This document shows, in pieces, positions 5,189 to 5,331 of a stretch of 5,331 bases of DNA. Within the stretch, counting starts at the first letter, position 1. Every line of letters begins with the position of its first letter. The translations under genes and the position numbers were made by a program. The notes below the pieces were generated by a model. The model was not told where the DNA came from, did no database searches, and saw only the letters and a list, made by a program, of their open reading frames with translations. Source of the stretch: Oligoflexia bacterium (GTDB lineage Bacteria > Bdellovibrionota > UBA1018); contig CAIOHW010000353.1 of NCBI GenBank assembly GCA_903858195.1, positions 1-5,331 on the forward strand, written 5' to 3'.

Positions 5189-5331
5189 GTGCATGGGCTT
5201 GAGTCCAACCCCATGGGCGCAAGCTTTGACTACGCCCGCGAGTTCAAGAAACTCAATTTGAAGGCAGTCAAAAAGGACATCGAGAAGATCCTCACCACTT
5301 CGGTCGAATGGTGGCCTTCGGACTACGGCAA
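5189..5331 (+). CDS. katG: Catalase-peroxidase KatG, N-terminal part (3' end beyond window; unusually short 5' end)
   Basis: The frame reads ESNPMGASFDYAREFKKL, then LKAVKKDIEKILTTSVEWW and PSDYG at the window edge. This matches the conserved region of bacterial catalase-peroxidases just before the distal haem-pocket segment (usually RMAWHSAGTYR), which would lie past 5331. The family is a haem enzyme that destroys hydrogen peroxide, in cytoplasm or periplasm. Usual KatG has some 35-45 further residues upstream, including a WWPNQLNLKILH-like block, but here an in-frame TAG, the pduO stop, is only three bases before GTG 5189. GTG 5189 is chosen because the conserved SNPMG lies upstream of the next start, ATG 5213, yet no good ribosome binding site precedes either. 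The copy may be a naturally short form or a 5'-truncated relic. The family call is firm; the start and functionality are uncertain. Confidence 0.8.
   Translation, partial: MHGLESNPMGASFDYAREFKKLNLKAVKKDIEKILTTSVEWWPSDYG

Noticed and set aside
5193..5263. Short + strand frame from ATG 5193 overlapping the katG start
   Set aside because: It runs only about 22 codons before a stop and is out of frame with the clear KatG match.

Overview
This window is ordinary bacterial chromosome with dense coding, high GC (judged by eye, with strong G/C preference at third codon positions), and almost all genes on the + strand. Protein style (a PhoU with two E-R-x-G-D motifs, a PstB rich in proteobacterial features, a CCA-encoding tRNA) suggests a proteobacterium in the broad sense. 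The one-strand pst-phoU-phoB-phoR order reminds me of the former Deltaproteobacteria and Bdellovibrionota, but the taxon is an inference and cannot be fixed from this sequence.

Positions 1-4395 hold the downstream part of a phosphate uptake and sensing operon: the 3' end of pstC, then pstA, pstB, phoU, phoB and phoR. The genes are tightly packed, with ATGA stop/start overlaps at pstC/pstA and phoU/phoB, a 23-nt overlap at pstA/pstB, and gaps of only 22 nt before phoU and phoR. PstC and PstA form the membrane channel and PstB powers it. PhoU links transporter state to the sensor PhoR, and PhoB is the transcription factor that PhoR phosphorylates. pstS and the operon promoter must lie upstream. 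The standout here is PhoR, which has no membrane segment at all and so looks cytosolic.

Positions 4396-4621 are the only non-protein gap. On the - strand it holds a clear tRNA-Gly(GCC) gene with encoded CCA and a plausible promoter, convergent with phoR. A perfect 8-bp inverted repeat flanks the tRNA and would lengthen its acceptor stem in the precursor. On the + strand the same gap holds a weak terminator-like hairpin, a G-quadruplex-type run of G tracts, and a possible 35-codon ORF that overlaps the next gene by ATGA.

Positions 4622-5185 encode a complete PduO-type cob(I)alamin adenosyltransferase. Three bases after its stop begins a reading frame matching the N-terminal part of catalase-peroxidase KatG, cut by the window end. 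An in-frame stop means this KatG lacks the usual N-terminal extension, so it is either an unusually short form or a 5'-truncated copy.

I see no mobile element, CRISPR array, or evidence of a wholly new system. The most interesting points are the soluble PhoR, the short KatG start, and the structured tRNA/pduO intergenic region.
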